From: Hypsibius dujardini
Lineage: Eukaryota > Tardigrada > Eutardigrada > Parachela > Hypsibiidae
Reading direction: 5' to 3'
Length of the DNA: 64,000 nt
Assembly: GCA_001579985.1 (NCBI GenBank)
Contig: LRSR01008835.1
Span: forward strand, 24,986-88,985
Shown here: piece by piece, positions 62,054 through 64,000 of the stretch
Layout of the letters: the number at the start of each line of letters is the position of its first letter
Position numbering within the stretch: the first letter of the stretch is position 1
The notes under the pieces: model-generated
Databases searched by the model: none
Told to the model about the DNA's origin: nothing
The model's input: the letters and a program-made list of their open reading frames with translations, nothing else
Program-made: the position numbers and the translations under genes

Positions 62054-62975
62054 GAGGACTTGTTCAGTTCAATGTGAAGCAGGGCCCCATTGGGCATGGA
62101 GGCAGCGCATATGCTTATGAGAGGAAAATAGGTCTGGCTTGTTGATGATGGGTCCTTGACCAGAAAAGCAGAGATTATATGGAGACGTGGAAGGGAAGGG
62201 GTCGCTGTTGTGTATAATCTGCAGCTTGTGAGGTGTGGTGCAAGTACAACGATCCAATTTCCTACGGCACAGCATAATGGTAGTGTTCCATCTGTTGTGC
62301 TTCAACAGACACAACCTCATGTCTTTTTATAGACTATGTCAGCGCTGGAGAGGACAAAGTTACAGTTTCTCTTTGTCAGAACAAACACTACGTAGTACGT
62401 AGTATACAAACCAACGAGTCAGGCATAAAAGAGGAATATCATGATCAATCGGCCGCATTCAACGTCCTCGTTCAATCTTAAGTTGGACAAAAGTTCCGTT
62501 AGGCCCAATTTTGGCTTCTTTTTTAATAAGATGCATTTTACTGTAGCATCGGGGGGTACTCGTTCGGAGTTGTAAGGGCCCTAAACGAGCCTCATCCCGG
62601 ATATTTGATCGGCCCGGTGATATGGTCCCAATTAATCCAACAAGTGATTTGGAATTCGTAATGCATTTACCAATACCATCATCAACATCCCGCTCCTTTG
62701 CATATTATAAAGACAAAGAAAGGAGCCCAACCAAGACAACGCAAATGATGACTTATCTGTTGAGGTGTAACGAGGAAAGAGCAAAACCTCCTCCTCCTTC
62801 CCCTGCCCCATTTTGTAAAGAAAAAGCAACCAACCCGAAAAAAAGATAGAAAGCACTCTAGCAGACAGAAAAAAGAGAATAGGTAATGGCGGCTTTGGAA
62901 AGGTCCCCGCCATCTCATTATTCCTTCTTATCATCATCATCATCATGATCATTGCCTCAAATGTTTGTAGGAGAG
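62054..62975. other. Intergenic region between receptor-like copy 2 and TLK
   Basis: About 0.9 kb with no supported gene. It should hold the promoter of receptor-like copy 2 and the TLK 3' UTR. A CATCAT run at 62930-62946 is the only simple repeat. Confidence 0.4.
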
Positions 62976-63776
62976 TTATCCGTAGTGATTAGTGGGAGCA
63001 GGGTTGTTGCTGTTGGGAGTGGCGGGATTGCCTTTGGTCAACTTGGTGCCCAATTGAAGATACTCATCCGAGCAGAGTTGCCGCACCTCCGGTCGGTCAT
63101 CCTTCCTTAGCGTCAAACAACGCCGTATGAAATTCTACAAACAATCCAAATAAAGTTCCCATTTCCCATTTACAAGTTGGAATTTGTCGAGCACACACAC
63201 ACCTTGGCTTCGAGGGAGATTTGTGGTTTGGTGGGGAATTCAACGTCTCTGGCGTTGAGGATGGTGAAATTCTGCAGCACTTCCCTCTGACTCTGCTTGT
63301 CCCCATATGGCTTAAAACAAAGAAAGGGGGCAGGTAGAAAACGTGCAAGCAGTCAAGGAGGAGGAGGCGTCTGTTTTACCTTTCTGCCGTAGAGCATTTG
63401 GTAGAATATTACACCGACACTCCACACATCAACCTTGCTGGAGATCTTGGGGGTGTTGGACGTCTCAAACACTTCTGGCGGAAGGTACCTAATACAAAAC
63501 ATAATCAACCAATCAATGCAATTCTATAGATCAATTGAATAATGTTAAAGCAGTCAAAGTAAAAATCAGCAGGGGAGAGGAATTGATCAAGAAATAGTTC
63601 ATTTTGACCAAGGTCATGGGCAGAGAATTGGACTGACCAGTAAGTGCCAGCTCCCTGGCTAGTTAAGTCCATTCCAAAATCACTGTCGTAATGTTCATCA
63701 TCACACACTTTGCTGAGGCCAAAGTCGGTGACCTTGATCTCGCCCGAGCTGTTGCCGTGTCCCAACAGGATATTGC
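62976..63776 (-). CDS. TLK: Tousled-like Ser/Thr kinase, C-terminal part
   Basis: Four exons are visible: 63776-63638, 63488-63380, 63310-63203 and 63134-62976 (stop TAA). They encode the kinase C-lobe: [23 protein letters not shown] with the DFG motif, the TLK-specific activation segment [59 protein letters not shown] and a short Asn/Pro-rich tail. The GAGTYWYLPPE block in place of the usual APE motif is what identifies TLK. TLKs are nuclear kinases phosphorylating the histone chaperone ASF1 during DNA replication. The N-lobe, catalytic loop HRD and N-terminal coiled coils lie beyond the right edge of the window; 63777-64000 is intron with a CTGT array. Confidence 0.95.
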
Positions 63777-63892
63777 CTGAAGCACACAAACAACATGCAA
63801 CCACTCATCCCGGCCTGCCATTCCACTATCAAAATCTCTAACTCTTCAATTGTCTCTGTCTGCCTCTTTGCTTCTATGCCTATCCACCTCTT

Positions 63893-63936
63893 TGCCTGTA
63901 TGTATGCCTGTATGTATGCCTTCCTGCCTGCCTGCC

Positions 63937-64000
<64 letters not shown>
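63893..64000. repeat. CTGT tetranucleotide array, cut by window end
   Basis: Lies in a TLK intron and continues past the window. Confidence 0.95.

Overview
This is a eukaryotic, almost certainly metazoan, nuclear window. Every convincing gene is split by many short GT-AG introns (often 50-150 bp), and the families (paraplegin, REV1, FEZ/zygin, Tousled-like kinase, SLC6, CREBZF-type bZIP, astacin) are animal-type. Gene spacing is tight for an animal, and introns are full of CTGT/ACAG tetranucleotide and CTGTGT/ACACAG hexanucleotide arrays. Gustatory-receptor-like proteins and a bulb-type lectin fused to an astacin suggest a non-vertebrate, possibly an early-branching compact genome, but I cannot name the species. 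The coding exons below were joined by reading splice sites and checking phase by hand; most joined CDSs come out as exact multiples of three.

Layout: 0.5-3.6 kb, coiled-coil, probably ciliary protein (-). 4.0-5.4 kb, PHOSPHO-type HAD phosphatase (+), meeting tail-to-tail with SPG7/paraplegin (5.5-10.2 kb, -). 10.9-14.5 kb, cholinesterase-like enzyme with complete triad (-). 16.3-18.7 kb, CREBZF-like bZIP (-), whose start codon overlaps the stop of an upstream ORF. 21.1-26.0 kb, REV1 translesion polymerase (+).

From about 26 to 38.4 kb the sequence is AT-richer, gene-poor and lacks the CTGT arrays. It holds a 287-bp MITE, a nine-unit 19-bp minisatellite, a decayed-looking gene with a secreted eight-cysteine defensin-like head joined to a C-type lectin-like domain (-), and an intact nine-exon gene (+) encoding an astacin-fold protein whose catalytic Glu is Gln, fused to a bulb-type lectin. 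A 37-base assembly gap lies at 38342-38378.

39.5-52.8 kb is a membrane-signalling cluster on the minus strand: two SLC6 Na+/Cl- symporter paralogues of the same exon plan flank a natriuretic-peptide-receptor-like single-pass receptor with no visible kinase or cyclase part. 54.7-57.7 kb is FEZ (-). 58.3-62.1 kb is a tandem pair of gustatory-receptor-like seven-TM genes (-). 63.0-63.8 kb is the C-terminal half of a Tousled-like kinase (-) that runs off the window end.

The neighbouring genes do not form one pathway, but receptor, transporter and chemoreceptor genes are grouped from 39 to 62 kb. The most unusual reading is the predicted protease-dead astacin-lectin fusion, followed by the CREBZF uORF overlap and the cyclase-less receptor set between duplicated transporters.
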